NCBI GenBank assembly: GCA_026122225.1
Contig: JANEZZ010002675.1
Span: 1,093,501-1,157,500 of the forward strand
Direction of reading: 5' to 3'
From: Heloderma charlesbogerti
Taxonomy: Eukaryota; Chordata; Lepidosauria; Squamata; Helodermatidae
Length of the DNA: 64,000 bases
Below, piece after piece: positions 20,530 through 32,541 of this stretch (within the stretch, counting starts at the first letter, position 1; each line of letters starts with the position of its first letter). Both the position numbers and the translations under genes were made by a program. The notes under the pieces are model-generated. The model ran no database searches, was not told the origin of the DNA, and saw nothing but the letters and a program-made list of their open reading frames with translations.

Positions 20530-21440
20530 ATAAAACAAACCAACATGTGGGATTTTATATTTATAATAAGACAAATAAAGTTTATTAAACACAAAAAGAG
20601 TTATATATACTATTATTAATAAATCTATAATTGGTTCTACCTACCTACCGACTCTACCCATACTGAATCTTATTCCCCAAACCCTAATCCTTAACTGACC
20701 ATTTAACTGCCCGTTCACCTATGTTTAAACCTTAGAATACTCTCACAAGCCCCTCACACCTTCCACTCACTCTCTAACATTCTATTAACCCTAACTTACC
20801 TGGATCACATCTTACAAATTCCAATACATACATTTATATTACCAAGCATATGTTACAGCTGCCAAGAAATTTTTTAAAAATTATCAGGAGTTTCCTTTAA
20901 AAAAAAATCACAAACGAAATGTAAAGATGTGTAAAACAAACACCCCTTAACATATTTGGCTGGAAATTGGCAGGCATAATCCCTCATTAGGAGCTATGAT
21001 GCCTGCACATTACATTTTATTCTGACAGACAGAAAAAAAGTTATAGTTTTTTTGTTTATTCCCAATGATAGCCAATGGGAGACATGAGGATTTGGATTTT
21101 CAAACTGAGATTTGGATTAGACCAACTAGAAGTGCGCATAACTCTGAAACAGTCTGAGCTAAATCAGGCTTTTTTTGGAATTGCTTTAAAAAAAAGAAGA
21201 TCTTATTAGTTTTCGAAAATAAAAGCAACCAAAGCAACTAGAAGAAAAAGGAATAATAATAATAATAATAAATAATAAAGGAAGTAGGTAGGTAAAAAGA
21301 AATACAAATCTAATTATTGACAGAGGGTAGTGCATTTAACATCTATTTGTATTTTTCTGCTTTACTTTACAAACCAAGATATAGTGGCTGCATAAACGTT
21401 TTAATTATAATTCTTCAATATATCAAGTTTTTATTTAGTC
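20530..21440. other. AT-rich unclassified sequence with (AAT)n microsatellite
   Basis: No gene was seen. An (AAT)n-type run lies at 21253-21281. Part of this may be the 3' UTR of the L1 remnant to its right, which is on the minus strand. Confidence 0.4.
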
Positions 21441-23160
21441 TCTTTTCTATAATCTTGGGAAAGGCTTTGATAAATACTGCTGTATATGTCCCCAGTCAGT
21501 GTATAGAATAAAATCCTGCCATGTTTTATAAAAGTCAGATATTTTGATTTTGGTTTTAGCTAACTTCAGTTGGTATGTCAATTTTTCTGCGATGGGAATT
21601 TGCCATAATTCCATATACCATGATTTCAAAGTTAAATGTTCTGCAGTTTCCCAGCTTTTAGCTATGACTCTTCGGGTTGCCAGCAGCAGAAACTCAATTA
21701 AATCTTTAGATGTCACTGTTGCATTTTGTTCTTCCCATATTGTTAATATGGCCAACTCTGATGTCACATTGATGTGTAATATTTGTCATTTCTAAAATTA
21801 TGATGTTCCACAACTGTGACACAATAGGACATGTTGACCACATATGTATATATAAACCTTGCTGATTACAGTTTCTCCAACATCTTGTATTTGTGTTGGC
21901 TGTTCTTGCCAGACACACTGGCGTTATATACCATCTGTGTAACAAATTCAACATATTCTGTCTGGGAATTATTGAAACAGTTTTCCTTGATTGCGTCACC
22001 CATACTTTATCCCATACCTTATGCTCTGTTGGTATTCCAATATCATCTTCCTGTATTATTTTCAGCCCACCTGACATATTCATATCTATTTCAATAATTT
22101 GTGAATAAATTTTTGAAACCAAATTTTTGAAACCAAACCAATTAACCATATGTTCCAATAACATACTTTCAAATTTTGTCATGCTTCTAGTCATAGTTTG
22201 TTTCACAGAGGGAGCAATCCTATGCGGATCAACATTTGCCTTTGTGCCCCGGGGCAACCACCTATCCAGTGCAGGGTGGGAGGAGTGGTAAGGAGCGGAT
22301 CTCCTCCCCACTCCCACCACCCTGCTTTTGTGGCTAGACAGCCAATTTCAACTGTCTAGCTGCAGGACCTAAGAGTGTGGGGAGATGTGGCCAGATGATA
22401 GGATGTGTTGTACCAGTACTTCTGACCTCCCCACCCTGGCCCTGGGAACACCCCATTTTCCCCGCTCCACGCTGCTCTTCTGAGCGTGGAGTGCGGGGCC
22501 ACTCCGTGCTGCCTACAAGGCGGTGTGGGAAGGAGTGGAGGTCGGTTCTCCAGCAACTGACCTATCCTGTGGCTGTCTAGCTGCTGACTAGCGGCCATAG
22601 GATTGCACCCTAAAAGATTTGTAATAAAATGATGTATTTGATGGAGCATCCAGTTTATTTGCATTCCCCGAAGGTTTTCTTGTAATTTTACTATGGTAAG
22701 GGGGATTTTATTTTCATAGAAATTTCTCATTCTATAAAACCCCTTTTGTTTCCATTCTGCATATTGCTCTTATTTATCTATAGAAGCAGAATTCGGATGC
22801 AACAAGAATGGAAGCAATAGGGATATTTCTGGAATTATTTTTCCATTTCCCCCCAATTTTTTTAAAGTAGCATATAAAAAGTGGTTATCTACCCATTTCA
22901 AATATTTTGTAGTTTTCCCTCCAAACAAAATTTGTTCAATCAATAATGGCTCTTTCCCCACTGCTTCCACACCTATCCACAGCTTCTCTGATGCTCCCTC
23001 TAGATATGATTCCACAGTTCTTAATTGATTTGCTCCATAATATTTGTGAATACTTGGCTCTCCCCAACCCCCTTGGTCTAACTGCCTTTCCCTCAGGTTT
23101 CTTGCAAGTCTTGGTCTTTTCCCTTGATGAATAAAATTTATAAATATTATTCACCACTGT
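21441..23160 (-). pseudogene. L1 LINE ORF2 remnant (C-terminal region)
   Basis: On the minus strand, 23160 to 22611 reads as the end of the reverse transcriptase region and linker, and 22209 to 21441 as the L1 C-terminal domain. Recognisable pieces are LLHRWYITPVCLARTANT followed by CWRNC and HMWSTCPIVSQLWNIIILEM (the CCHC-like C-x3-C-H-C pattern of L1 ORF2) and later WYMELWQIPIAEKLTYQLKL. Frame changes and stops are frequent, so it is old. A 401-bp TIR element splits it at 22210-22610. Confidence 0.8.
22210..22610 (-). mobile_element. TIR element (TTA target family) inside L1
   Basis: It begins GGGAGCAATCCTATG and ends CATAGGATTGCACCC, a near-perfect inverted repeat of about 15 bp. The flanking triplets are AGA and TAA, so the TSD is worn. 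The interior is in the opposite direction to the copies at 23527 and 54515 (CACCTATCCAGTGCAGGGTG lies near its left end). It is GC-rich relative to its surroundings. Confidence 0.8.
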
Positions 23161-23429
23161 GCAAAATCTTTCAGATTAATTATAATGGGAAGCATTTGGG
23201 GGGGGGGAATGTTGTCAGTGCACAATGCTAGTGTTTAGCATTCAAACAAAAGTGGAATAAATTGCTTGAAATGTTATTTTTTATTTTTATTTGTTGCACA
23301 GATTGTCAAAGCCAGGACTATAGTATGTTTGCTTAGCAGAGAAAGGTCAGAGAGGAGACGTGCTGTCAATGGGAATAGTCAATTTTGTGTTTGTTATAAT
23401 TATTCAATTTTGTTCGGATAATTTTGTTA

Positions 23430-23523
23430 GAGCACAACCCTGTGTATGGTTAGACAGAAAAAGTCCTGCATGACTGGGGAATGCGGGGAGTTTTTCTCTC
23501 TAAACATGCATAGTATTGTACCC
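23430..23523. mobile_element. Small TIR element A of a tandem pair
   Basis: This 94-bp element has termini GAGCACAACCCTGTGTATGG and GCATAGTATTGTACCC. It is flanked by TTA at 23427-23429 and TTA at 23524-23526. The interior is semi-palindromic (TTAGACAGAAAAAGTCCT against AGTTTTTCTCTCTAAACAT) and matches 57273-57387. Confidence 0.8.
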
Positions 23524-23526
23524 TTA

Positions 23527-23939
23527 GAGAGCAATCATATGGCCACTAGACACTGTCTAGATGGCCATAGGATTTTTTGGTTTCTAGGGACTGAGGTCAT
23601 CTGACCTTGATTTCCAGAAACTGTGCTCCCCACCCCCTTGTAGCTGGTGTGGTTCTTTCTGCGCCACTGCCATTGCCGTGCTTTTAAACAGAGTGTGGAG
23701 AGGGTGAAAGGGGGGAGGCCCTGGGGCAGGGGAGGAGACCGCGGAAGGTGATTTAGACATCTTCCTATCGGGTCTCCGGGTCCCTTCCCTTCCCTCCGCT
23801 TCCCCAAAGCCACAGCTAGACATGTGAAAATGCACATCTAGCCACAAATGCAGGGCAGCTGGAGCACAGAGGAGAGGATCCCTTCCATGCTCTGTCCGCC
23901 CTGCATTGGATAGGTGTCAGCCTCCATAGGACTGCACCC
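23527..23939. mobile_element. Larger TIR element B of the tandem pair
   Basis: This 413-bp element has termini GAGAGCAATCATATGGCC and CCATAGGACTGCACCC. TTA flanks it on both sides (23524-23526, shared with element A, and 23940-23942). The interior has the AACTGACC-like, AGCACAGAGGAGAGGATCCC and TGCATTGGATAGG blocks seen in 54515-54955. The TTA TSD points to the PIF/Harbinger type (TWA targets), but no transposase is seen. Confidence 0.8.
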
Positions 23940-24128
23940 TTAGTGAATTTTGTGTTTGTGATTCCATTATACTATTCTCTTTATCTTACCATGGTAACAT
24001 TGCAACAGACATTCTACCTTGCTGGAAATTGCCTAACCCCTCAAATGCATAGTTATGCATTGTTTTATGGAATAAATAATGCAGAAAGGCCCTAAGTATA
24101 GTCCTAAGCCCCTTAAACATTCGCTTGT

Positions 24129-24218
24129 GGTGCAATCCTAAACATCTCTACTCAGAGGTAAGCCCCACTGAAGTCAAGAGAATTTACTCACAGGTAAGTG
24201 TGTATAGGACTGCATCCT
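24129..24218. mobile_element. Short TIR element, GCAATCCTA family
   Basis: Left GTGCAATCCTAAACATCTCT, right GTGTATAGGACTGCATCC. The interior is CTCAGAGGTAAGCCCCACTG / TTACTCACAGGTAAGTG. Confidence 0.7.
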
Positions 24219-24577
24219 TAACCACCGAAAGATTCACATGCAGCCTTCAGCAGCTTAATTATTTGTGTGACTTTCCCTTTGACCTTTTTTTGAGAATATT
24301 CAAAGAAAGGGATGGCCACCTGTTTAAAAGAGCTGCCACCAGAACGCTGACACAAGTGGACAGTTCTTTTCTCATTGCTGTTTTATTTCCCTAAGCAGAC
24401 TGTAATTTCATCAATTTTCCATGCTTATGGACATGAATGCTTGACATTACCATGACTTGCTGATAACAAAAAAGAAATTTAACAGCTTAATTTTTCACTA
24501 GAAGAGTTGGGAATGGCATGATAATCTACTCCAAAATACAAAGTAGATACCATATTTCTCTTTTTAATCATCAACAC

Positions 24578-24666
24578 TCCAATCCTGTGCATGCCTACTC
24601 AGAAGTAAGTCCTATTCAGGTCAGTCAGGCTTCATCTTGGGTAACTGTGCATAAGATTTCAGCACT
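24578..24666. mobile_element. Short TIR element, GCAATCCTA family
   Basis: CCAATCCTGTGCATGCCTAC on the left and GTGCATAAGATTTCAGCA on the right, around AGAAGTAAGTCCTATTCAGG. More diverged than the 24129 copy. Confidence 0.65.
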
Positions 24667-24879
24667 CAAGATGCATATTTATAGTATTTTGTTTTATGTA
24701 GACTTTTATAGCAGCATAAGGTTTTGTAGGTTGAGTTTCTATACCTTCCATTACATATTATTCTTTTATTTGTGCTTTATATCTACATCAATGTTTTCAA
24801 TTAATACTAAAAATATTACATGACTATAACATTTGCTGAGAAGCACTGTATGGTCCATTACTAACAAAATGAGATCTCT

Positions 24880-25670
24880 GCTATGGGCGCCCAAGATCAC
24901 AACAGAGAGAAATTCCCAGCTAACTGCATGGGCCACTGCAAGCAGAGAAGTTGGTCTGGTTTCTCGCCTGTGTTTTGTCTTGAGTGGGCCATGATTGCAC
25001 GCCACCCCAGGCAAGAGTTCAGGTGGAATTTAAGAACATTGCCTTTACCTGTGAAAAACAGGAGGCTGCCCTCCACAAAGAGGCCTCAGGACTCTTCAGA
25101 TAGTTCCTGGTGTTTCAGAGGAAGACCGTTGCTCTGCCTGGGGAAGGAAGAGGGAGAGTGAGTGAAATCGAAAACTTTGCTACCAATGATTCTGCTTTTC
25201 CAAATGGAGTTTCCCCTCCAGAAACATTGGTAGAATGTTTGGGAACTCTTGGGAACTACACTGGAAAGAGTGGAAGAATAAAAGACTGCTGGGGTCCACT
25301 TGGTAGGAGCAGATGGCTCCGAGGAGTGTGGGGAATGAGGCCCTTATTCTGGCCATTAGAGACCGACACAGGTCAACCTTGGCTGGGTTGTTTGATTGCT
25401 GCATGCAAAAGGGGATATTCCAGAAGATATTTCAGCAGACTGTCTTCCTTGGGGTAGTGTTTCGGGATCCATTTTTGTTTGCCACAGAAAGAGCTACTTA
25501 ACCCCAAGCAGGAGTCCCAATAGGGGCAAGCTACTGCTGGAGTCAGGGTGGTACAGTATCTACTGGGATACTTCTTTTTGGGCTCTGGATTTGTGCTGCT
25601 GTCCTTTCCTGTGTGAGGTTCAAATGCAGCAGTGGGTCACACGGTTTCCCTCAATGTCCTTGAAATGAGA
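24880..25670. other. Unclassified, GC-richer sequence with overlapping open frames
   Basis: Several frames of 80-115 codons overlap on the plus strand (for example 25110-25457). None shows a domain I recognise. It might be an unlisted repeat or an old retroelement part. No splice-bounded exon can be argued. Confidence 0.3.
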
Positions 25671-25872
25671 CTGTGGGAGTTAGCAAGGATGCCTAAGATA
25701 CTTTGCTGTCTGAGGAAATGGTGGCTCCTCCACCTCCACCCCAGTGATCTGACTAGGAAGCAGAAGAATTGCCCGAAGAGAAGTGATGAAACAAGTCTGG
25801 GTCTTGGAGGCAAATTTTGTGCTTCTTCTTTTTCCTTCCTTTTTTCCCAAATAAATTCCTTTTTATACCAGT

Positions 25873-26008
25873 CAGGGGTGGGCAACGTGTGGCCCTCCAG
25901 ATGTTTTGGCTTAAAATTCCCATTATTCCTCACCATTGGTTATGCTGGCTAGGGCTGATGGATCTTGTAGGCCAAAATATCTGGAGGGCCACAACTTGCC
26001 CACCTCTG
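25873..26008. mobile_element. Short hAT-type non-autonomous element
   Basis: This 136-bp element has inverted ends CAGGGGTGGGCAACGTGTGG and CCACAACTTGCCCACCTCTG. The flanking 8-bp repeats are ATACCAGT (25865-25872) and ATACTTGT (26009-26016), six of eight matching. The 8-bp TSD and CAGGGGTGGGCAA terminus indicate the hAT superfamily. Confidence 0.82.
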
Positions 26009-26944
26009 ATACTTGTAGGGATGTATGAGACATTTGTTTCAGTTGATTTTGATCAAGATTTTACCCAGTTTGCACCTTTTGGACCAAACATGGACTTGGA
26101 CATAATCTGTGGTCAAAGTCCATACATTTCTGAGCTTGCAGTGTGATTCACAGACCCTCCCAAAAAGGTGTTTGACAACATGCGTACATTTGAAAAATGT
26201 GCGTGAAAAAAATGCATACTTTTGAAAAATGAGCACCAATATGTTTTAATCAATGGGAGAACATTTCATGAAAAAAAAAGAAAAGCTCGCAATCTGAAAC
26301 AAAATTGAGTTGAAATGAGCTTCGAGGTGGAATTCGGAGAACTTTGGCAAGCTCACGTTTTGCTGATTTGCACATACCTAGATACACACACACTTTATTG
26401 TCTTGTTTTTAAAATGTATCTCTCAGGACTTTTTCACTAAAATCTGCCCCATGCTAAGACTGAAGGGTTGTTAAACTACTCCCTTGCATTCCAAGGATAG
26501 CTCACAAAGTTTTGTTAAGTTCTGTGTCCTCTGGGCATTGGGCAAGTAAACCTAAAACTTCTTATTGTTTAATATTTCTAGAGCTGGGCTGAGGGGAGGA
26601 GACCTTGACAGTAAGATGTAGAAACTCCTTAAGCAACTAAATAGCCTAGAGTGTTCGGACTGGGGTTAGCCCATGGTGGCAGCCTATTAAGGATTGTTTT
26701 GGGGAGAACACTCTCAAAAATGTGGGTCTACCAGTAGGTTAAGTCTCGCCTTCAACATTTCACAGATGAAGACAGGGACATGCTTGTAACTCTCCAGTTC
26801 AAAGGATCACTGCCTGAGCACCCTCACACTCCCCCCCCATCATGCACACTATTGCACATAACTGAAGGCTCTACTCCAATTTCTGTGTAGCATTTGTTTA
26901 GTCACTATGATGTAAAGTCTAAGCAGGTGTTTGTAATGTTACCA

Positions 26945-27085
26945 GTGTTGTGCAGTAGTTAGTGTTCGATTAGGCTAGAGGAGACTCAGGCTGAAACCCC
27001 TGTTCACCCATGAAGTTCATTGGGTGACCCTGGGCCATTCATTGCCGCTCAGCCTAACCTACCTCACAGGCTTCTTGAGAGGATA
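26945..27085 (+). mobile_element. tRNA-derived SINE (Sauria-like), head and body only
   Basis: Reads GTGCAGTAGTTAGTGTTCGA (A-box region), then GCTGAAACCCCTGTTCACCC (worn B-box), then the body GGGTGACCCTGGGCCATTCA and CAGCCTAACCTACCTCACAG. The LINE-like tail seen in the 58422-58640 copy is absent. Confidence 0.75.
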
Positions 27086-27277
27086 AGAATGTTCCAAAAT
27101 CTCCCCCAAAAGATAAAATGAGCCCAATTAATGTACAACCAGAATGTATAGTCAAAAGACATGTTATAGAAAGAATGCTGGCCTCCTTGCTTGCCTCTTT
27201 GGCATCTTACTGGACACATGGAGATGGGGTATAGAGAACCCAAGGTAGGACTAAAAGTTTGTAGATGCAAGAGCAGT

Positions 27278-27402
27278 TGGAGGTCAGTGATAGGACATCT
27301 GCTTTGAATGCAGAAGGCCCCGGGCTCACTGCCTGGAATCTCAGGCAGTTCTGGACCTTCTTCATGCCAAGCAGGTGCTCTACGACTGAGCTATGGCCCC
27401 TT
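27278..27402. mobile_element. Two tRNA-like SINE heads in inverted orientation
   Basis: The left half (+) reads GGTCAGTGATAGGACATCTGCTTTGAATGCAGAAGGCCCC. The right half read in reverse gives CATAGCTCAGTCGTAGAGCA followed by CCTGCTTGGCATGAAGAAGG. Both are tRNA-head wording with A-box and anticodon-arm positions. CTGCCTGGAATCTCAGGCAG at 27330-27349 is a 9-bp-arm palindrome at the junction. Confidence 0.55.
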
Positions 27403-27553
27403 AAATTTCAATAAACCCTTATAAGCTTTCCTACCGTGTAGTTCAGCTGCAATGTCATCTTCACTGCCAGCAAAGGAGGCAATCATGAATCCATACATAC
27501 ACAGAATATCTCCCGAATGAGCCTTCACATATCCCTTCTCCAACATTTGAAGT

Positions 27554-27684
27554 CAAGGGGAAGCAACCCAGCGCCCTCCGGATGTCTGGAGTACAACTCT
27601 CACAATCCCTGACCATTGGTAATGTTGACTGGGGCTGGAGTTGCAGTCCAAAATATCTGGTTGGCACCAGGTCACTTACCCCTG
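27554..27684. mobile_element. Short hAT-type non-autonomous element
   Basis: The ends CAAGGGGAAGCAAC and GTCACTTACCCCTG are inverted. The interior (CCCTCCGGATGTCTGGAGTA, CCCTGACCATTGGTAATGTTG, CAGTCCAAAATATCTGG) matches 25873-26008. No clear TSD. Confidence 0.7.
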
Positions 27685-27689
27685 TTTTA

Positions 27690-28225
27690 GATTAACAAAC
27701 ATCCTCCTGCTCTGCTTCCATCTCCTTTGCCCATTCCCCCAATCCAGGGGTTCCCCGCCCCCTGCAACATGGAGGAACTACAGACCTGCCATGGCCTCTC
27801 CCTTCAGATGTAGTAATAATTTCTCTACCTGGATGCTGTTTCCTGCCTTCTGCTCTCCATCATTCTATCCCTCTTCCCAAGGTCCCTAAAGATGGATGTG
27901 GGGAATTCCTCAGTGTGTCCCTCCTGCCCAATGTCCCACCAGAATAAGGGCTGCAAGCTTCTTCTCAAAAGGCCTGCTGTGTCAAAGAAAAAACATTGTG
28001 ACCATCAAAAAGTGACATTGGATTGATCAAGAAAGGCAAGAGATAGACACATTCCAGCTGAGCAATGGCTGGAGGAACAGAGCCCCCATCATCTTTCTCT
28101 CTAAAAGACTTCAACTTGCTCACCAACAGGATCTGGGGGACTGGTGACAGCAGAGCTATCAAAAACCAAAGTGGAAAAGAGAGTGACATTATGATGTCAT
28201 AAACGTGTCAGCCAATGGTGATTTC
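27690..28225. other. Unclassified non-coding sequence
   Basis: A pyrimidine-rich stretch (27715-27890) followed by ordinary sequence. No gene or repeat is supported. Confidence 0.45.
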
Positions 28226-28241
28226 AATCTGTGTTGTTGCT

Positions 28242-31200
28242 TTTTGTTGTTCAGTCGTTCAGTCGTGTCCGACTCTTCATGACCCCATGGACGATAGCAC
28301 GCCAGGCCTTCCTGTCCTGCGCTCTCTCCCGGAGTGTGCTCAAGTTCATATTCATTGCATCGGTGATGCTATCTAGCCATCTCATCCTCTGCCATCCCCT
28401 TCTCCTTTTGCCTTCAGTCTTTCCCAGCATCAGGGTCTTTTCCAGAGAGTTTTCTCTTCGCATTAGGTGTCCAAAATATTGGAGCTTCAGCTTCAGTATC
28501 TGTCCTTCCAATGAGCACTCAGGGTTGATTTCCTTTAGGAATGACTGATTGGACCTCCTTGCAGTCCAGGGGACTCGTAACAGTCTTCTCCAGCACCACA
28601 GTTCAAAAGCATCAATTCTTCGGCACTCAGCCTTCCTTATAGTCCAGCTCTCACAGCCATACATTACTAATGGGAAAACTATAGCTTTGATTAGACGGAC
28701 CTTTGTCGGCAAGGTGATGTCTCTGCTTCTTACTATGCTGTCTAGGTTGGCCATAGCTTTCCTCCCAAGGAGCAAGCGTCTTTTAATTTCATGGCTACAG
28801 TCACCGTCTGCAGTGATCTTGGAGCCCAAGAAAGTAAAATCTGTCACTGCTTCCATTTCTTCCCCTTCTATATGCCAGGAAGTGATGGGGCCAGATGCCA
28901 TGATCTTAGTTTTTTTAATGTTGAGTTTCAAACCAGCTTTTGCACTCTCCTCTTTCACCCTCAACAAGAGGCTCTTGAGATCCTCTTCGCTTTCTGCCAT
29001 TAGGGTGGTATCGTCTGCATATCGGAGGTTGTTGATAATTCTCCCAGCAATCTTAATTCCGACCTCTGATTCATCCAACCCGGCATTTCTCATGATGTAC
29101 TCTGCATATAAGTTAAATAAGCAGGGTGACAATATGCAGCCTTGTCATACTCCTTTCCCAATTTTGAACCAATTGGTTGTTCCATGTCTGGTTCTTACTG
29201 TTGCTTCTTGACAGGTTTCTCAGGAGACAGGTAAGGTGGTCTGGTACTCCCATCACTTTAAGAATTTGGCACAGTTTGTTGTGATCCACACAATCAAAGG
29301 CTTTACCATAGTCAATGAAGCAGAAATAGATGTTTTTCTGGAATTCTCTTGCTTTCTCCATGATGCAGCGAATGTTGGCGATTTGATCTCTAGTTCCTCT
29401 GCCTCTTCGAAACCCAGCTTGTACTTCCGGTAGTTCTCGGTTCGCATACTGCTGAAGCCTAGCATGTAGGATTTTGAGCATCACCTTGCTGGCATGTGAA
29501 ATGAGTGCAATTGTGCGGTAGTTTGAGCACTCTTTGGCGTTGCCCTTCTTTGGAATTGGAATGTAAACTGACCTTTTCCATTCTTGTAGCCATTGTTGAG
29601 TGTTCCAAATTTGTTGGCATATTGAATGCAGCACTTTAACAGCATCATCTTTTAGGATTTTAAATAGCTCAGCTGGAATACTGTCATCTCCGCTAGCTTT
29701 GTTGTTAGCAATGCTTCCTAAGGCCCACTTGACTTCACTTTCTAGGATGTCCGGCTCAAGTTCAGTGACCGCACTATCATGGCTATCAGGGACATTCAGA
29801 TCTTTCCTGTATAGTTCTGTGTATTCTTTCCACCTCTTCTTAATCTCATCTGCTTCTGTTAGGTCCCTGCCTTCTTTGTCCTTTATCATGCCAGTCTTTG
29901 CACAAAACGTTCCCTTGAGATCTCCGATTTTCTTGAAGAGATCTCTAGTCTTTCCCATTCTGTTGTTTTCCTCGATTTCTTTGCATTGTTCATTTAAGAA
30001 GACCTTCTTGTCTCTCCTTGCTATTCTCTGGAACTCAGCATTCAGTTGGATATATCTTCCCCTTTCTCCCTTGCTTTTCGCTTCCCTTCTTTCCTCAGCT
30101 ACTTGTAAAGCTTCATCAGACAGCCACTTGGCTTTCTTGCATTTCTTTTTCTTTGGGATGGATTTCGTTGCTGCCTCCTGAACAATGTTACGGACCTCCG
30201 TCCATAGTTCCTCAGGCACTCTGTCTATCAGGTCTAATCCCTGAAATCTATTCCTCACCTCCACTTTATATTCATAAGGGATATGATTTAGGTCACACCT
30301 GAATGGTTTAGTGGTTTTCCCTACGTTCTTCAATTTAAGCTGAAATTTTGCAAGAAGCAGCTCATGATCTGAGCCACAGTCAGCTCCAGGTCTTGTTTTT
30401 ACTGACTGTATAGAGCTTCTCCATCTTTGCCTGCAAAGGACATAATCAATCTGATTTCGATATTGACCATCTGGTGATATCCATGTGTAGAGTCGCCTCT
30501 TGTGCTGTTGGAAAAGAGTGTTTGCTATGATCAGCGTGTTCTCTTGGCAAAACTCGATTAGCCTTTGTCCTGCTTCATTTTGTACACCAAGGCCATGCTT
30601 GCCTGTTATCCCAGTGATTTCTTGACTTCCTACTTTAGCATTCCAATCCCCTATGATGAAGAGGACATCTTTTTTTGGTGTTAGTTCTAGAAGGTGTTGT
30701 AGGTCTTCATAGAACCGATCAACCTCAGCTTCTTTGGCCTCAGTGGTTGGGGCATAGACTTGAATTACTGTGATGTTGAATGGTTTGCCTTGGATTCGTA
30801 CTGAGATCATTCTATCATTTTTAAGATTGTACCCCAGTACTGCTTTTCCCACCCTTTTGTTGACTATGAGTGCTACTCCATTTCTTCTCAGGGATTCTTG
30901 CCCTCAGTAGTAGATATGATGGTCACCTGAATTAAATTCGCCCATGCCTGTCCATTTTAGTTTGCTGATTCCGAAGATGTCGATGTTCAATCTTGCCATC
31001 TCATGTTTGACCACCTCCAACTTACCTTGATTCATTGATCTGACATTCCAGGTTCCTAAACAATATTGTTCTTTACAGCATCGGATTTTCTTTTCACCAC
31101 CAGACACATCCACAGCTGACTGTCCTTTCGGCTTTGGCCCAGCCGCTTCACTCTTTCTGGCGCTACTTGGAAATACCCTCTGCTCTTCCCCAGTAGTATA

Positions 31201-31448
31201 TTGGACACCTTCCGACCTGAGGGGCTCATCTTCCGGTGTCATCTCTTTTAGCCTTGTGTTACGTTCCATGGGGTTTTCTTGGCAAGAATACTGGAGTGGG
31301 TTGCCATTTCCTTCTCCAGTGGACCACAATTTGTCAGAACTCTCTGCCATGACCTGTCCGTCTTGGGTGGCCCTGCACGGCATAGCTTATGGCTTCACTG
31401 AGTTACGCAAGCCCCTTCGCCACAACAAGGCAGTGATCCATGAAGGGG
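28242..31448 (-). mobile_element. RTE-BovB LINE, full-length ends, lightly damaged
   Basis: An exact 11-bp TSD, GTGTTGTTGCT, lies at 28231-28241 and 31449-31459. The 5' end (at 31448) matches the intact copy, and the tail is a shortened TTG run on the plus strand. It is very similar to the intact element, with few lesions, which suggests an insertion only somewhat older. Confidence 0.95.
28251..31383 (-). pseudogene. BovB ORF with two nonsense changes and a frameshift
   Basis: Three open blocks cover the protein: 31383-30904 (N-terminus and start of the endonuclease), 30852-29113 (rest of the endonuclease, linker and early reverse transcriptase with FIDYGKAFD) and 29132-28251 (YADDT to C-terminus). 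Lesions relative to the intact copy are: TGT to TGA just above 30903 (in HIYYCGQ); loss of about 8 bases near 29212 (the LYEGQEA segment); and CGA to TGA near 29149 (in GVRQGC, a CpG-type change). There is also a one-codon deletion in EYTEELYRK near 29816. Catalytic GDWNAK and YADD remain. Confidence 0.93.
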
Positions 31449-31459
31449 GTGTTGTTGCT

Positions 31460-32030
31460 AAGGTAACTTTAAAGTAAGTTTTCTTGAAAACAATAATAGT
31501 TAAAACAACTATTGCCAATTTAGTATGTAAATTGAATGGGATTATGAGGCTGATACTGATATAAAAGAGTTAGGGAAAAATCCCCATTTGGCAAAAACTA
31601 GACAATAGCTGGGTTATCTGCCACTTCCACTGCGATGTGGTACTCTTTGGGGCTTGTGATTTCATATATTAACTATACTTGAGGAATCTGCAAAAATCTT
31701 TTTGAATGGATAGATAGATAGATATAATGTTCTACATATCTAAATAGTTCAGCTGGTAGGTCCATGAAGCCAGGATACATGGGCCTCCGGCTGTCTCCCT
31801 TTGTATGTGGAGCCATCTGCAGGGCAAACAAGAGAGCCTGGATTATGTATGCTGTATTTACATGATACTGCTCCAACCAGAATCTTTTAAGAACTCTGTT
31901 TATTTAAATTCTGGAACAAAGATGATTGTGATTCAGAGATTTATCATTCCAAATCAACAGCTTTATGTAACTGGCTTCTTTAAATAAGGCACAGGATCAA
32001 AAGCTACCCTGCTTGCTGTCTGATTGATAT
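31460..32030. other. Unclassified sequence with short (GATA)n run
   Basis: A (GATA)4-like run lies near 31708-31724. Otherwise no supported feature. Confidence 0.5.
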
Positions 32031-32032
32031 GT

Positions 32033-32344
32033 TCTTTCTATAGGCAGTAGTCAACAGGGTGCTGTGCCGCCACCGATTCTGTTCTGCATGCAAGACCCAC
32101 CACTTGTGCAGTGGAGATTTAGCGCTTCTGGGAACAAATGGAAATGAGCAGAAACGCTCGTTTCTGGAATGGGGCACGCCAGTGGAGTTCGCAGAAGGGA
32201 GATCTGCCAACCTGTCCCAATCCAGAAACAAGTGTTGCTGCTCGTTTCTGGGCTGCCTATAGGAAGCATTTAATCTCTGTGGCACAAGCGGTGGGTCTTG
32301 GCCACACAACGGGATCGGCGGGAGGGGCTGCTTATAGAACAGCC
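32033..32344. mobile_element. Long palindromic (fold-back) element
   Basis: Inverted arms CAAGACCCACCACTTGTGC (32091-32109) and GCACAAGCGGTGGGTCTTG (32282-32300) differ at one base. Homology extends outward (TTCTATAGGCAG at the left, CTGCTTATAGAA at the right) and inward (AGTGGAGATTTAGCGCTTCT against AAGCATTTAATCTCTGTG in reverse). This fits a palindromic non-autonomous DNA transposon. The exact termini and TSD were not resolved. Confidence 0.6.
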
Positions 32345-32541
32345 CCATTGGATACTGTCCTGCGACTTTTGAGGAACCTGCCTGAGGTAATGACTGGGAT
32401 ATTGTTGATATGGTTACTTATTTTTGAGGTGAAAACAAAAGCAAGGAGAGAACTCCTGGTCATTCATTCCTGTTCTCTTTGTTATCTGCTGGCTTAAGAT
32501 GATTTAAGAGGCTATTTTATGTGGTCACTGGGGCAGGGCGG

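Noticed and set aside
27350..27402. tRNA gene on the minus strand
   Set aside because: Only the A-box half is tRNA-like. There is no complete cloverleaf, and it lies in a SINE-like context.
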